DNA of 64,000 bases, from NCBI GenBank assembly GCA_965250275.1, contig OZ252297.1, positions 1,984,001 through 2,048,000 on the forward strand, given 5' to 3'. A program made the position numbers and the translations under genes. Origin of the DNA: G965250275 sp965250275 (GTDB taxonomy: Bacteria; Pseudomonadota; Alphaproteobacteria; Rhodobacterales; Rhodobacteraceae). Under the pieces are notes generated by a model. The model made no database searches and had not been told where the DNA came from. It saw nothing but the letters and a program-made list of their open reading frames with translations. Below, in pieces: positions 25,702 through 35,017 of the stretch. The first letter of the stretch is position 1. Every line of letters starts with the position of its first letter.

Positions 25702-26295
25702 TTATGCGGCAAATCTGACCGGGTCAGGTTGGACATGGCCACAGCTCAGCAACGTGAGGATCGCACGTGTTTCGCCATAGCTGAGCCGGCGAAAAAACGG
25801 TGCTTGTCCGGGGCCTGTTACGTGCAACAATGCACCGGTTTGTGCGAACAGGATTTCTTCGTGCTCACACGCGAGATCGATCAGGCTCTGCGAGGCCCGA
25901 GCCTCCGGGCGAATGCCACGGTAACCGCTCAGCGCCGAAACCGGTGCCAAGACGTAAGGCGTGCCATAGAGACGCTCGCAGTCCGTACCGCTCAGCGCGA
26001 CATGCTGCGCGTCGGTGAGCCACATGTCCGAACAATTGTTCAACGCTTGCGCCGGCACATGCCAAAGCGCTTCGCCATCGTGGGGGCGCGGGGTCACGGA
26101 TGTAATGGGTACCAGACCGCCGTCCACAGAATGGACCCGGTCACCGGGCTGCAACGCGTGCACCGGGCGCCAGCCATGCTCCGTTTCCAGCAGGGTGTCA
26201 GAGCAAAGTGTCGTTGCGTGCTGTTCGGGGTGCGCTGCGACGGAGTTAAGATCAAAATCGATAGCGCCGAACGCTTGGGTGTGGTTGAGGTACAT
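25702..26295 (-). CDS. Short Hint-domain protein
   Basis: A 197-residue protein consisting of little more than a Hint module. It starts TLCSDTLLETEHGWRPVHAL with a canonical Cys nucleophile position, followed by QPGDRVHSVDGG and later LTDAQHVALSG, then GALLHVTG. AGGAG eight bases before the ATG supports the start. It lies between cvpA and purF, two genes often adjacent in relatives, so it may be a later insertion. It has no intein splice-downstream residue and no obvious partner domain. Its role is unknown. Confidence 0.7.
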   Translation of the reverse strand: MYLNHTQAFGAIDFDLNSVAAHPEQHATTLCSDTLLETEHGWRPVHALQPGDRVHSVDGGLVPITSVTPRPHDGEALWHVPAQALNNCSDMWLTDAQHVALSGTDCERLYGTPYVLAPVSALSGYRGIRPEARASQSLIDLACEHEEILFAQTGALLHVTGPGQAPFFRRLSYGETRAILTLLSCGHVQPDPVRFAA

Positions 26296-26534
26296 GGCGG
26301 ACTCCTGTGTCAGTCGAGGGTGTGTCGTCTAAGCAGAAGAAGGCCCCCTGAATCCGCCATTTTTTCGTCACAATCTAGGTCAAAGACGTTTACTTTTTCG
26401 CACCTATGATCAGACAGGGAGTCCCGGGGCGGATTGCGTCCAGCGCCAGAACGTCGTGCAATAAATTGTTAACCATGACAGCGTGTTAGACGGGAAAGCT
26501 CACGTCCGCTTGGTGTGGCCGATTCGCGTGGTGC

Positions 26535-27089
26535 TTATTGCGCGCAGCTGCCGACCAGTTGCTGGTATTGCTGCGTGATCCAGCCCAGTGCTTGCTCGGG
26601 GTCCTGCTCTTCGATCTGCGTGGTCAGCCGGGAAAACACCTGCGCGGAACGGCTGTCGTTCACCATTTCAATCGTCTGGCTGGTCAGGATGGTTTCGTAG
26701 ACGAAAAACGCGATGGCAACCAACAGAATGCCGCGCGCCACGCCGAACAGAAAACCGACGCCCTGATCCAATCCTCCAAGTGCGGAGCGTTGCACAAGTG
26801 AAGAGAACAAAGGGGTGAACACCGAAACCACGATGAGCGCGGCAGCAAACACCGCCGCAAAAGCGCCGATGATGCTCAACTCGCAGCTATCGCCAATGAT
26901 GTCGCGCAGGACCGGAGCTTCTTTGATCAGGGGTTCCACCTGCGGTGCGAAGATGAAGGCGAGCACAGCAGCAACAACCCAGCCCGCGATCGCCATAACC
27001 TCGCGTACGAAGCCGCGCGAATACGCCAGCAAGGCCGACAGGACGATGACAATCGCCACAACGCCGTCGATGATGGTGAAGCCTTCCAT
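26535..27089 (-). CDS. cvpA: CvpA family membrane protein
   Basis: A 184-residue inner-membrane protein with four predicted helices (IIDGVVAIVIVLSALLAYSR, VMAIAGWVVAAVLAFIFAPQ and two further C-terminal ones around LSIIGAFAAVFAAALIVVSV). The conserved SRGFVREVM motif after the first helix identifies CvpA. The family was named for colicin V production and is tied to envelope homeostasis and purF expression. It lies 41 bases downstream of radA and may share its transcript. Confidence 0.9.
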   Translation of the reverse strand: MEGFTIIDGVVAIVIVLSALLAYSRGFVREVMAIAGWVVAAVLAFIFAPQVEPLIKEAPVLRDIIGDSCELSIIGAFAAVFAAALIVVSVFTPLFSSLVQRSALGGLDQGVGFLFGVARGILLVAIAFFVYETILTSQTIEMVNDSRSAQVFSRLTTQIEEQDPEQALGWITQQYQQLVGSCAQ

Positions 27090-27130
27090 ATTGCTCGCCT
27101 CGCGCCTTCTACTGTTTTTTGCCGCCTAAC

Positions 27131-28495
27131 TTACCCGGCGCCAAAGACTTCGCCAACAAAACCTGTCAAATCGGCCGGTCGCGTGAGCGACAGACCCACA
27201 CCTGTGCCGGATTTGCCACCCGCAGGCGCAATGGCAGCGGTAAAACCAAGTTTCTGCGCTTCTTTCAACCTGTTTTCGGTCTGGGCGGCGGGTCGCAGGG
27301 CCCCTGACAGGCTGATTTCGCCAAAGACAACCGTGTCATGCGGCAAGGCCGCGTCCTCACGCGCGCTGAGCAAAGCGGCTGCGACAGCCAGATCCGCCGC
27401 GGGTTCGGAAATCTTCAGACCGCCGGCGACGTTGAGATACACGTCCAGACCGGCAAAGGGGATCCCGCAGCGGGCCTCAAGTACAGCAAGGATCATGGCG
27501 AGGCGCCCGCCGTCCCAGCCCACCACCGTGCGGCGCGGCTGACTGTGAGGCGTGGGGGCCACGAGGGCCTGCAGCTCGACGAGGACCGGGCGGGTGCCCT
27601 CGATCCCGGCGAACACCACTGAGCCGGGGCTGGGTTCAGCCCGCTCGCTGAGAAAGAGCGCGGACGGGTTGGACACCTCTTCCAGACCGGCTCCGGTCAT
27701 CTCGAACACACCGATCTCGTCTGCGGGACCAAACCGATTCTTGACGGCGCGCAGAATCCGGAACTGGTGCCCGCGTTCGCCTTCGAAATAGAGAACGGTA
27801 TCGACCATATGCTCGACCACACGCGGCCCGGCAATCTGCCCGTCCTTGGTCACATGGCCCACAAGTACGACCGAGACGCCGCGGCGTTTGGCAAAGCTGG
27901 TGAGTTCGTGGGCAGCGGCGCGCACTTGGCTGACGCTGCCCGGTGCGCTTTCAACATTGTCTGCCCAGAGTGTCTGGACCGAGTCGATCACCGCCAGCGC
28001 TGGTCGTTCGTTCTCGAGCGTTGTGAGGATGTCGCGCAGGTTCGTCGCGGCCGCCAGCTGTACGGGAGCGGACGACAACCCAAGCCGGTTCGCCCGCATC
28101 CTGACTTGCGCACTGGCTTCCTCGCCGGACACATAGAGGGTTTTCAGCCCCGCCCGTGCGAATTTGGCCGCAGCCTGTAAGAGCAAGGTTGATTTGCCGA
28201 TGCCCGGATCGCCGCCGACAAGGATGGCCGAGGCCGGAACGAGGCCGCCGCCCAAAACGCGATCCAGTTCGCTCAGACCCGAAACTGTGCGGGGCAGGGC
28301 GGCTTCCTCGGTGCTCAGATCGGTCAGCGTGAGGTTTGCACCGCGTTTCGCACCAAGTGATTTGGAGGCCGGACCACTCGACAGCGGGGTGGATTCCGAG
28401 ATCGTGTTCCACTCGCCGCAGTTTTCGCATCTGCCGGACCATTTTGAAAAACTGGCCCCGCAGGCAGAGCACGAGTAAGAAACGGTTTTTGCCAT
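27131..28495 (-). CDS. radA: DNA repair protein RadA (Sms)
   Basis: RecA-like helicase that promotes branch migration in recombination. The N-terminal C4 zinc finger has C9-x2-C12 and C23-x2-C26. Walker A GGDPGIGKST ends with K101. The RadA-specific KNRFG motif reads AVKNRFGPADEIG, and the C-terminal Lon-protease-like domain (GLDVYLNVAGGL and DLAVAAALLSA) is complete. Length 454. It is next to cvpA downstream and the PqiA-like gene upstream on the same strand. Confidence 0.96.
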   Translation of the reverse strand: MAKTVSYSCSACGASFSKWSGRCENCGEWNTISESTPLSSGPASKSLGAKRGANLTLTDLSTEEAALPRTVSGLSELDRVLGGGLVPASAILVGGDPGIGKSTLLLQAAAKFARAGLKTLYVSGEEASAQVRMRANRLGLSSAPVQLAAATNLRDILTTLENERPALAVIDSVQTLWADNVESAPGSVSQVRAAAHELTSFAKRRGVSVVLVGHVTKDGQIAGPRVVEHMVDTVLYFEGERGHQFRILRAVKNRFGPADEIGVFEMTGAGLEEVSNPSALFLSERAEPSPGSVVFAGIEGTRPVLVELQALVAPTPHSQPRRTVVGWDGGRLAMILAVLEARCGIPFAGLDVYLNVAGGLKISEPAADLAVAAALLSAREDAALPHDTVVFGEISLSGALRPAAQTENRLKEAQKLGFTAAIAPAGGKSGTGVGLSLTRPADLTGFVGEVFGAG

Positions 28496-28526
28496 GGAAT
28501 GGACATGCCTCAGTCGGAGCGAGGGC

Positions 28527-29027
28527 TCAACTGTCTTGTGCTGTAACGCCCGGTTGTTTGCGCTCAGTCAGATAGCTCAGGGCGAGGCCGGCAAGGATGC
28601 AGGCGGTGAAAAGATAGAGACCCCAGGCGGTCTCGATCCGGCCCAGCCCAATCCCTTTGGCCAGCGTAATGTAAAGCGCAATCAGAAAGATGTCCGCCAT
28701 CGCCAGTTTGCCGAGAAAGTGCAAAACCGGCAGCGCGCGGTTGTCCAGAAGCCCCCACTGCACGAGCGCCAGACCAATGGTTTTGAGGTAGGGGGCAAAG
28801 ATGGCGAAGACCGTGACGACCAGCGCCAGAAAGACATCCGACTGCCAGAGCGATTGCAGCCCGGTGATCACCGAGATTTCCGAAAGTCCGAAAAGTGGCA
28901 GCAACCCCGCACGCATCAGGGGCGCAAACCAAGCGATAGGGTAGAGGATGAGGAGCGATAGGGTGGCGAGGCGGAGGGGCAGGTTGGCAAACCGGTTTGC
29001 CTCCAGTGGACCCGTCGCGGGTCTCAT
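28527..29027 (-). CDS. PqiA-like (paraquat-inducible protein A) membrane protein
   Basis: A 166-residue inner-membrane protein with about four helices (SLLILYPIAWFAPLM, DVFLALVVTVFAIFAPYL, MADIFLIALYITLAKG, and a final LYLFTACILAGLALS). HFLGKLAMADIF is the conserved PqiA core (LDRIGRWSMLDVF in E. coli). It is a single-domain form, half of E. coli PqiA. Its ATGA overlap with mlaF links it to the lipid-transport ABC genes, which supports an envelope lipid role. Confidence 0.85.
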   Translation of the reverse strand: MRPATGPLEANRFANLPLRLATLSLLILYPIAWFAPLMRAGLLPLFGLSEISVITGLQSLWQSDVFLALVVTVFAIFAPYLKTIGLALVQWGLLDNRALPVLHFLGKLAMADIFLIALYITLAKGIGLGRIETAWGLYLFTACILAGLALSYLTERKQPGVTAQDS

Positions 29028-29770
29028 CTGACCGCCTCAATCGGCCCTTCCGCGCGGCCGTGGATGAACTGATCCAGATAGGGATCTCCCGACGCGTCCA
29101 TTTCTTCCACCGGTCCGGTCCACTGGATCACGCCGTCATGCAGCATGGCGACATTGTCGGCGATGGCGCGCACGCTGGACATGTCGTGCGTGATGGTCAT
29201 TGCGGTGGCCCCCATTTCGGTGACGATCTCCCGAATGAGGTCATTGATCACCCCGGCCATGATCGGGTCGAGCCCGGTGGTCGGTTCGTCGAAGAAAATG
29301 ATCTCCGGCTCCGCGGCAATCGCCCGTGCCAGACCGACCCGTTTCTGCATGCCTCCAGACAGCTCGGCCGGAAACCGATCGGCCACATCGGGTTTGAGGC
29401 CAACGCGGCGCAGCTTGTCGATTGCGATCGCACGCGCCTCGTCGGCGGGGCGTTTCAAAGACCCGCGCAGCAGGCGAAAGGCCACGTTTTGCCAGACGGT
29501 CAGCGAGTCAAAGAGCGCGCCGCCTTGAAACAGCATCCCGAACCGGGCCAGAAACTTATCCCGGTCGCCCGAGCTGGCGTCCTTCCCGTCAACCAGGATG
29601 CGGCCCGAATCCGGCGCGATCAGTCCCAGAATGCACTTCAGTGCAACGGACTTTCCAGTGCCAGAGCCGCCAATGATCACCACGGATGACCCTTTTGGCA
29701 CATCCAGATTAAGCCCGCGCAGAACGCTGTTGTCGCCGAAGGCCTTATGCACCGCTTCCATTCTGATCAT
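29024..29770 (-). CDS. mlaF: MlaF-type lipid ABC transporter ATPase
   Basis: ATPase of the Mla/MCE phospholipid transporter that maintains outer-membrane asymmetry. The 248-residue product has Walker A GGSGTGKSVALK, signature ELSGGMQKRVGLARA and Walker B EIIFFDEPTTGLDP. The SGGMQKR variant is typical of the MCE-associated ATPases. It overlaps mlaE and the PqiA-like gene by four bases on each side. No MlaD/MCE protein is found in the window, so the substrate-binding partner must be elsewhere. Confidence 0.9.
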   Translation of the reverse strand: MIRMEAVHKAFGDNSVLRGLNLDVPKGSSVVIIGGSGTGKSVALKCILGLIAPDSGRILVDGKDASSGDRDKFLARFGMLFQGGALFDSLTVWQNVAFRLLRGSLKRPADEARAIAIDKLRRVGLKPDVADRFPAELSGGMQKRVGLARAIAAEPEIIFFDEPTTGLDPIMAGVINDLIREIVTEMGATAMTITHDMSSVRAIADNVAMLHDGVIQWTGPVEEMDASGDPYLDQFIHGRAEGPIEAVR

Positions 29771-30549
29771 ACCGAGAAGAACACCCCCGTCAGAATGAAA
29801 TTGGCCGCCAGGATCAGAACGGCCGCGGTCTCAACACTGCCCTTGGTCGCGCGCCCCACACCTTGCGCGCCGCGGCCGGAGTTCATGCCGTAGTAACACC
29901 CCATTACCGCAGCGATCAGCCCGAATGCCGCGCCTTTTACAAGGCTTGATATGACGTCGCGTGGCTCCAGAAAGTCGACTGTGTTTTGCAAGTAAGCGGC
30001 GGCATTGAAGCCCAGATTCTGCACCGCCACCACGTATCCGCCCGCGATTCCGATGATATCTCCGACGCCGACCAGCAGCGGCACGGTTATCAGTCCTGCC
30101 AGAACACGGGGCGCCGTGAGGTATTTCATGGGATGGGTAGAGAGCGTGACCAATGCGTCAATCTGCTCGGTCACCTTCATCGTCGCAATTTCTGCGGCAA
30201 TCGACGAGGTCACGCGGGCCGCGATCATCAAACCGACCAGAACCGGGCCCAGTTCGCGCACCATGCCGATGGCAACGATCTGGGGCACCACGGCCTCGGC
30301 ATTGAAGCGCGCCCCGCCGGAGTAGATCTGAAGGGCAAGGGCGCCACCGGTGAATATGGCCGTCAGCCCAACAACCGGCAACGACAGCCACCCCACATTC
30401 AAAAGGGCATTGAACACTTCGCGCGGGTAGTAAGGCGGGCGCACGATATGCATCAACGCCTGCAGGGTGAAAATGGAAACACGCCCGACGATGGCCATTG
30501 ACCCGAGCGCAGAGCGGCCAAGCGCGGCAAGAGCAGCAATCGGGTTCAT
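29767..30549 (-). CDS. mlaE: MlaE-type lipid ABC transporter permease
   Basis: Permease of the MCE/Mla phospholipid transporter, 260 residues. The family pattern is clear: MVRELGPVLVGLMIAARVTS followed by AAEIATMKVTEQIDAL (conserved Glu of the interfacial helix), then LAGLITVPLLVGVGDIIGIA and a final helix around MGCYYG. It overlaps alr by four bases upstream and mlaF downstream, so alr-mlaE-mlaF-pqiA is one coupled unit. Confidence 0.92.
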   Translation of the reverse strand: MNPIAALAALGRSALGSMAIVGRVSIFTLQALMHIVRPPYYPREVFNALLNVGWLSLPVVGLTAIFTGGALALQIYSGGARFNAEAVVPQIVAIGMVRELGPVLVGLMIAARVTSSIAAEIATMKVTEQIDALVTLSTHPMKYLTAPRVLAGLITVPLLVGVGDIIGIAGGYVVAVQNLGFNAAAYLQNTVDFLEPRDVISSLVKGAAFGLIAAVMGCYYGMNSGRGAQGVGRATKGSVETAAVLILAANFILTGVFFSV

Positions 30550-31580
30550 GACACGTATGTCCGGGCATATCTTGCGCCCAGTCCAGTGAGAATTTCGTAG
30601 CCGATCGTGCCAGCTGCGTGTGCGATTGTGTCGACAGAACTGTGGCGCCCCAGAATCGAGACGCTCTGGGGGTCGTGATCAAGATCGGTGACATCGGCGG
30701 TGAGCAGGTCCATCGACACCCTTCCAACCAGCGGGCAGGGTGTATCGCCTGCATGCACCACTGCGTTGGACCCCATTGCGCGGATCAGGCCGTCCGCATA
30801 GCCAGCCGACAGCGTCGCAACCCGGCTCGGTCGCTGGGCCATCCAGGTGCACCCGTAGCCAACGGTTTCGCCGGGGCTGACGTCCCGGATCTGCACCACG
30901 GGCAATTCGAGGCTGACAACGGGATGCGCATCGACGAAAGGCATTCCACCGTATAGCCCAATCCCGGGCCGGGTCATTTCGAAATGAAACTCCGGACCCA
31001 GCAATGTCCCGCCAGTCGCGGCGAGCGAGCGCGGCACATCCATTCCCGCCGTCATTCCGCGAAACACCTTCAACTGCTTGGCATTCATGGGGTGCTCTGG
31101 GTGATCGGCGCATGCCAGGTGCGACAGGATCATGACCGGCATCTGCGACAGTGCGATGTCTTTCAGCGCTGCCCATTCTGCCGGCTCCATGCCGAGACGG
31201 TTCATGCCGCTGTCCAGTTGCAGGCCGAATGTGCGGCCTGGCAGGCTTTCGACATGCAGGAGCATCTGGTCGACCGAGTTGATCAGGGGCGTCAGATCGT
31301 GATTGCGGATCAGCGCGGTGTCACCCGGCATGTGGCCGGAAAAAACCCCGATCATCGGGCCGGGCCCGATGGCGGCACGCACCGCCGCGCCTTCTTCGGC
31401 CACCGCTACAAAAAATCGCCTTACGCCAACCTTAGCGAGCGCCTTTGCCACCGGTCCGGCGCCCAGACCGTACCCGTCCGCCTTGACCACTGCTGCGGTC
31501 TCGCAGTTGGTCATGGCATCCAGCGCCCGCCAATTGGCCACAACGGCCTGCAGATCAATGGTGAGACGTGCGGTACTCAT
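30546..31580 (-). CDS. alr: Alanine racemase
   Basis: PLP enzyme converting L- to D-alanine for peptidoglycan. K33 in AAVVKADGYGLG is the Schiff-base lysine, and the catalytic Tyr lies in TVGYGCTWMA with the conserved SAGYADGL. At 344 residues the enzyme is slightly short (family about 360). Its stop overlaps mlaE, so cell-wall and lipid-transport genes share a transcript downstream of the dnaB region. In relatives alr follows dnaB directly; here a MipA and a DUF1194 gene intervene. Confidence 0.95.
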   Translation of the reverse strand: MSTARLTIDLQAVVANWRALDAMTNCETAAVVKADGYGLGAGPVAKALAKVGVRRFFVAVAEEGAAVRAAIGPGPMIGVFSGHMPGDTALIRNHDLTPLINSVDQMLLHVESLPGRTFGLQLDSGMNRLGMEPAEWAALKDIALSQMPVMILSHLACADHPEHPMNAKQLKVFRGMTAGMDVPRSLAATGGTLLGPEFHFEMTRPGIGLYGGMPFVDAHPVVSLELPVVQIRDVSPGETVGYGCTWMAQRPSRVATLSAGYADGLIRAMGSNAVVHAGDTPCPLVGRVSMDLLTADVTDLDHDPQSVSILGRHSSVDTIAHAAGTIGYEILTGLGARYARTYVS

Positions 31581-31633
31581 GCCCCGGTTTTGCCGGGTTC
31601 CAGAGCAGCGTCAAGGTCAAAAAAGCCAGTCGT

Positions 31634-32407
31634 TCAGAAGCGATAGAGAAGACCAATGCCACCCGCGATCAAGGTCGAGTCGGCGATGATCGGGCTGTCG
31701 GTGACGGCGTCGGGAAAGAAATCGGAGCGAATGGTGGCTAGAACGCTCCAGTTGTCGTTGATGGAATAGCGCGCGCCTGCGGTCACGTTGGGGATCAGGA
31801 CGTCTCCGGGCGCATAGGCGGGTCGGCCGGGTCGCGCTTCGCCGCTAGACACGCCCCAGATGTACTGGCTGAGATCGCCGTTCTGCCAGGCGAGACCGGC
31901 GCCGAGACGCAAACCCAACGCGCCAAAACGTCCGCGGACGCCTGCGTTCAGGCGCACTTCCTGCCCGTCGCTTTCGCCGGTGAACTCTTGACGGAACGCC
32001 AGCCCGGCAAAGGCGAAACCGATATCGTAGCGCGCCTCCAGTGCCAGATCGCCGGTGACGCGGCGGTCGATGCCGTCCAGCAATGGTCCGTCAGTGCTGA
32101 TCAACCCCGAGAACCGCGGGCGCGCTGCGACAGTCAGGCTCCATGCGTTTCGGTCCAAAAGCTCATAGGACACCCCATTGGTGCTGACCTCGAAAGCGCC
32201 GCGCCGGTAGCTGATCAGCGGAATTGGAAGCACGTCAGCTTCCTGACCAATATAGGGGTTTGTGTCCGACAGGACGCTAAGACCCAGTGACCAGCCGTCG
32301 GTGTCTCCCTCTGCGGGGCGTTCCTGAGCGGCCAGAAAACCCGGAAAAAGGGCAAAAAGAATGACGGCGGAGCGCCGGATGCGCAGCACTTTGAATCCTC
32401 CAAACAT
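31634..32407 (-). CDS. MipA/OmpV family outer-membrane protein
   Basis: A 257-residue beta-barrel candidate. A signal peptide (SAVILFALFPGFLAAQ) is followed by alternating strands and a terminal LLYRF, the aromatic C-terminal signature for outer-membrane insertion. LSVLSDTNPYIGQEADVLPI and GARYSINDNWSVLATIR match the MipA/OmpV pattern. The family scaffolds murein enzymes or serves as a porin. It lies between alr and the DUF1194 gene on the same strand. Confidence 0.82.
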   Translation of the reverse strand: MFGGFKVLRIRRSAVILFALFPGFLAAQERPAEGDTDGWSLGLSVLSDTNPYIGQEADVLPIPLISYRRGAFEVSTNGVSYELLDRNAWSLTVAARPRFSGLISTDGPLLDGIDRRVTGDLALEARYDIGFAFAGLAFRQEFTGESDGQEVRLNAGVRGRFGALGLRLGAGLAWQNGDLSQYIWGVSSGEARPGRPAYAPGDVLIPNVTAGARYSINDNWSVLATIRSDFFPDAVTDSPIIADSTLIAGGIGLLYRF

Positions 32408-32467
32408 GTGAAAACGGACTTGTAATCAGAGAGATGGACCGCTGCCGGCGCAGATCAATGCCGGCAG

Positions 32468-33262
32468 TCAGGGGCTGTCGAAATAAATCCGGTTTCGCTC
32501 CCAGATGCGTTCACCGATCAGGCAATCGTAAGGAGGCAATTGTCGCGTCTGCACCGTCTGCACCTCGGGCTCCAGCCCGGCGATTTCCAGCACCAGCTTG
32601 CGCCGGACAGCCTCGGCGAATTGATCCCACTCCAGTACCGGGATCACAAAGGCACCCGGCCCCCCGATCACACAGCGTCGGTAGTAGACATCGAGATCGT
32701 CGATGCCCCAACGCTCGCTGAAGGCATCCCGAGTCATCAGCGGGATGCCGTTGATAGTGATCCCCTTGGACAGAACCAACTCACGCGCCCTGAGAACGGG
32801 TCGCCCTTGATTGTTGGGACCGTCTCCCGAAACATCAATAACGCGCCTTAGCCCATTGAAATCGTTCGAGTCCATGTCCTCGGCGGCATAGAGCAGCGCG
32901 CCCGAGATCGAGGTGCGCCGCATCGCGCCGTCAAAATGTGCGGTGATCAGGTCCGCGACGGCTTTCGCTTCCTTCGCCGTCGAAACCATCGTCCAGGGGA
33001 CAATCGTGGTTTGCGAGTACTCGCCCGCCCACTCGACATAAGTGATGGCAATCCGGCCCAGCAAACCGCGCTGAATGGCCTCCACCACATCCGCACTCGA
33101 CAGGGCCGCTGCATAGCCGTGTCGCTGAATCTCCAGTTCGTCGGGATTCATTGACCGGGACACATCGACGGCAAGAAAGAGTTCCAGGTCCACCTCAACC
33201 GGTTCCGCAGGAATGATTGTAGGAAAACTGAACAAGAGCAGTGAAAGAAGAAAGGCGCGCAT
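32468..33262 (-). CDS. DUF1194 secreted von Willebrand A-like protein
   Basis: A 264-residue periplasmic or secreted protein with a signal peptide (MRAFLLSLLLFSFPTIIPA) and a VWA-like metal site: FLAVDVSRSM (DxSxS) near the mature N-terminus and VIDVSGDGPNNQG later. The frame opens at 33304, but the ATG at 33262 starts exactly at the signal peptide. The family is almost confined to alphaproteobacteria and its function is not established. Adhesion or complex assembly is a reasonable guess from the VWA fold. dnaB lies upstream. Confidence 0.82.
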   Translation of the reverse strand: MRAFLLSLLLFSFPTIIPAEPVEVDLELFLAVDVSRSMNPDELEIQRHGYAAALSSADVVEAIQRGLLGRIAITYVEWAGEYSQTTIVPWTMVSTAKEAKAVADLITAHFDGAMRRTSISGALLYAAEDMDSNDFNGLRRVIDVSGDGPNNQGRPVLRARELVLSKGITINGIPLMTRDAFSERWGIDDLDVYYRRCVIGGPGAFVIPVLEWDQFAEAVRRKLVLEIAGLEPEVQTVQTRQLPPYDCLIGERIWERNRIYFDSP

Positions 33263-33331
33263 GCCCCAACTGCGACAGACCAATGACCGCCTGTCCAGAC
33301 ACATTTTCGTCGGGTCACATAATGTGAAAGA

Positions 33332-34825
33332 TCAGAACTCCCGGTCGCCGTCCTGCTGCCAGGGTTTGATGAGGTTGCCAAAGCGCGTGAAGCGTCCCTC
33401 GAAACTCAGCTCGACCGTTCCAATTGGGCCGTGGCGCTGCTTGCCGACGATCACTTCCGCTTTGCCATGCAGCTTTTCCATCCGCTCTTGCCAGACGGCC
33501 ATTTCGTCCAGTTTGTCATCTGACGGTTTTTCGCGCTCGGCATAATACTCTTCGCGAAACACGAACATGACGACATCCGCGTCCTGCTCGATCGAACCCG
33601 ATTCGCGCAAGTCGCTGAGCTGTGGCCGCTTGTCGTCCCGGCTTTCCACCTGACGTGACAGCTGGGAGAGGGCGACAACAGGGATATCCAACTCCTTGGC
33701 AATGGCTTTGAGGCCTTGCGTGATCTCAGAGACTTCATTCACGCGGCTGTCCTTGGCCGAGGAGGGACGGACCAACTGCAAATAGTCGACGATCAGCACA
33801 TCCAGCCCATGTGTGCGTTTCAGCCGCCGTGCGCGCGCAGCCAGCTGGCTGATCGGCAAGGCCGGGGTGTCGTCGATGTAGAGCGGGCAGGATTCCAGTG
33901 TTTTTGCGGCTTCGACGAACCGGCGAAATTCGGCTTCGGTCATATCGCCGCGACGGATCTGTTCTGATGGCACTTCTGATGCTTCTGACAGGATCCGCGC
34001 GGCGAGCTGCTCTGCGCTCATCTCCAATGAGTAAAATCCGACGACCCCCCCGTCGACGGCGCCTTCGGTGCCGTCAGGTGTCAGCCCGCGCTTGTAAGCT
34101 TTTGCGATGTTGAAGGCGATGTTGGTCGCCAGCGACGTTTTGCCCATCGATGGACGGCCTGCGAGGATCAGCAGGTCGGACCGGTGCAGTCCGCCCAGTT
34201 TCTTGTCCATATCGACCAGCCCGGTCGACACGCCTGCCAGCCCGCCATCGCGCTGATAGGCGGCGTTGGCCACATTCACTGCGTCCGTTACAGCCCTGAG
34301 AAAGCTTTGAAAACCGCTTTCCGACTGTCCTTGCTCGCTCAGCTGGTAGAGTTGCTGTTCGGCCTCGACGATCTGTTCTTTAGGTTCCAGTGCCACATCG
34401 ACTCGCGCGGCCTTTGCGCTTATGTCGCGGCCCAAACCGATCAGCTCGCGGCGGATCGCAAAGTCATAGATCATCTGGGCATAGTCGCGGACCGCAAAGG
34501 CACTGATGGCCGCACCCGCCAGGCGTGCGAGATAGGCAGGCCCGCCAAGTTCCTTGAGTCCTTCGTCTTCTTCCATGAAGGCTTTTAGGGTGACCGGGCT
34601 TGCAAGTTGGTTCTTTGCAATGCGCGCGGCGGCAATCTCAAAGATGCGGGCATGCACCGGGTCATAGAAATGCTGCGCTCCGATCAGCGAAGCAATCCGG
34701 TCATAGACGTCATTGTTGGTGAGGATCGCCCCCAGCAGCTGTTGTTCGGCTTCTACCGAATGCGGCATGGTCTCGGCGGTGGGTGCCTCGGCGGTGGCCC
34801 CATCGATGCTGGCGATCTCGTTCAT
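33332..34825 (-). CDS. dnaB: Replicative DNA helicase DnaB
   Basis: Hexameric 5'-3' helicase at the replication fork, 497 residues. The N-terminal collar (PHSVEAEQQLLGAILTNNDV) is followed by the RecA-like domain with Walker A AGRPSMGKTSLA, DVLIVDYLQL as Walker B, and the conserved LSQLSRQVESR and SGSIEQDADVVMF. No intein is present. The 192-base region upstream to pyrE shows no clear structure. Confidence 0.97.
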   Translation of the reverse strand: MNEIASIDGATAEAPTAETMPHSVEAEQQLLGAILTNNDVYDRIASLIGAQHFYDPVHARIFEIAAARIAKNQLASPVTLKAFMEEDEGLKELGGPAYLARLAGAAISAFAVRDYAQMIYDFAIRRELIGLGRDISAKAARVDVALEPKEQIVEAEQQLYQLSEQGQSESGFQSFLRAVTDAVNVANAAYQRDGGLAGVSTGLVDMDKKLGGLHRSDLLILAGRPSMGKTSLATNIAFNIAKAYKRGLTPDGTEGAVDGGVVGFYSLEMSAEQLAARILSEASEVPSEQIRRGDMTEAEFRRFVEAAKTLESCPLYIDDTPALPISQLAARARRLKRTHGLDVLIVDYLQLVRPSSAKDSRVNEVSEITQGLKAIAKELDIPVVALSQLSRQVESRDDKRPQLSDLRESGSIEQDADVVMFVFREEYYAEREKPSDDKLDEMAVWQERMEKLHGKAEVIVGKQRHGPIGTVELSFEGRFTRFGNLIKPWQQDGDREF

Positions 34826-35017
34826 CCTGCTCCCCGTTTTTTATCGTTGGGCTGATGCACTAGCCGATACTCGGCGGCAGGCGCAAATTGTATGTTTCTG
34901 GGGATAATCTGTGAGTCGGGCAGAAACAGTCACATCTTGCGTGAAGTCGCCGGGTTACGTCAACATATGGGCTATGCGCGCCGGGTCGGCCTCAACTTTT
35001 CTGCCGGAATTCGTGCG

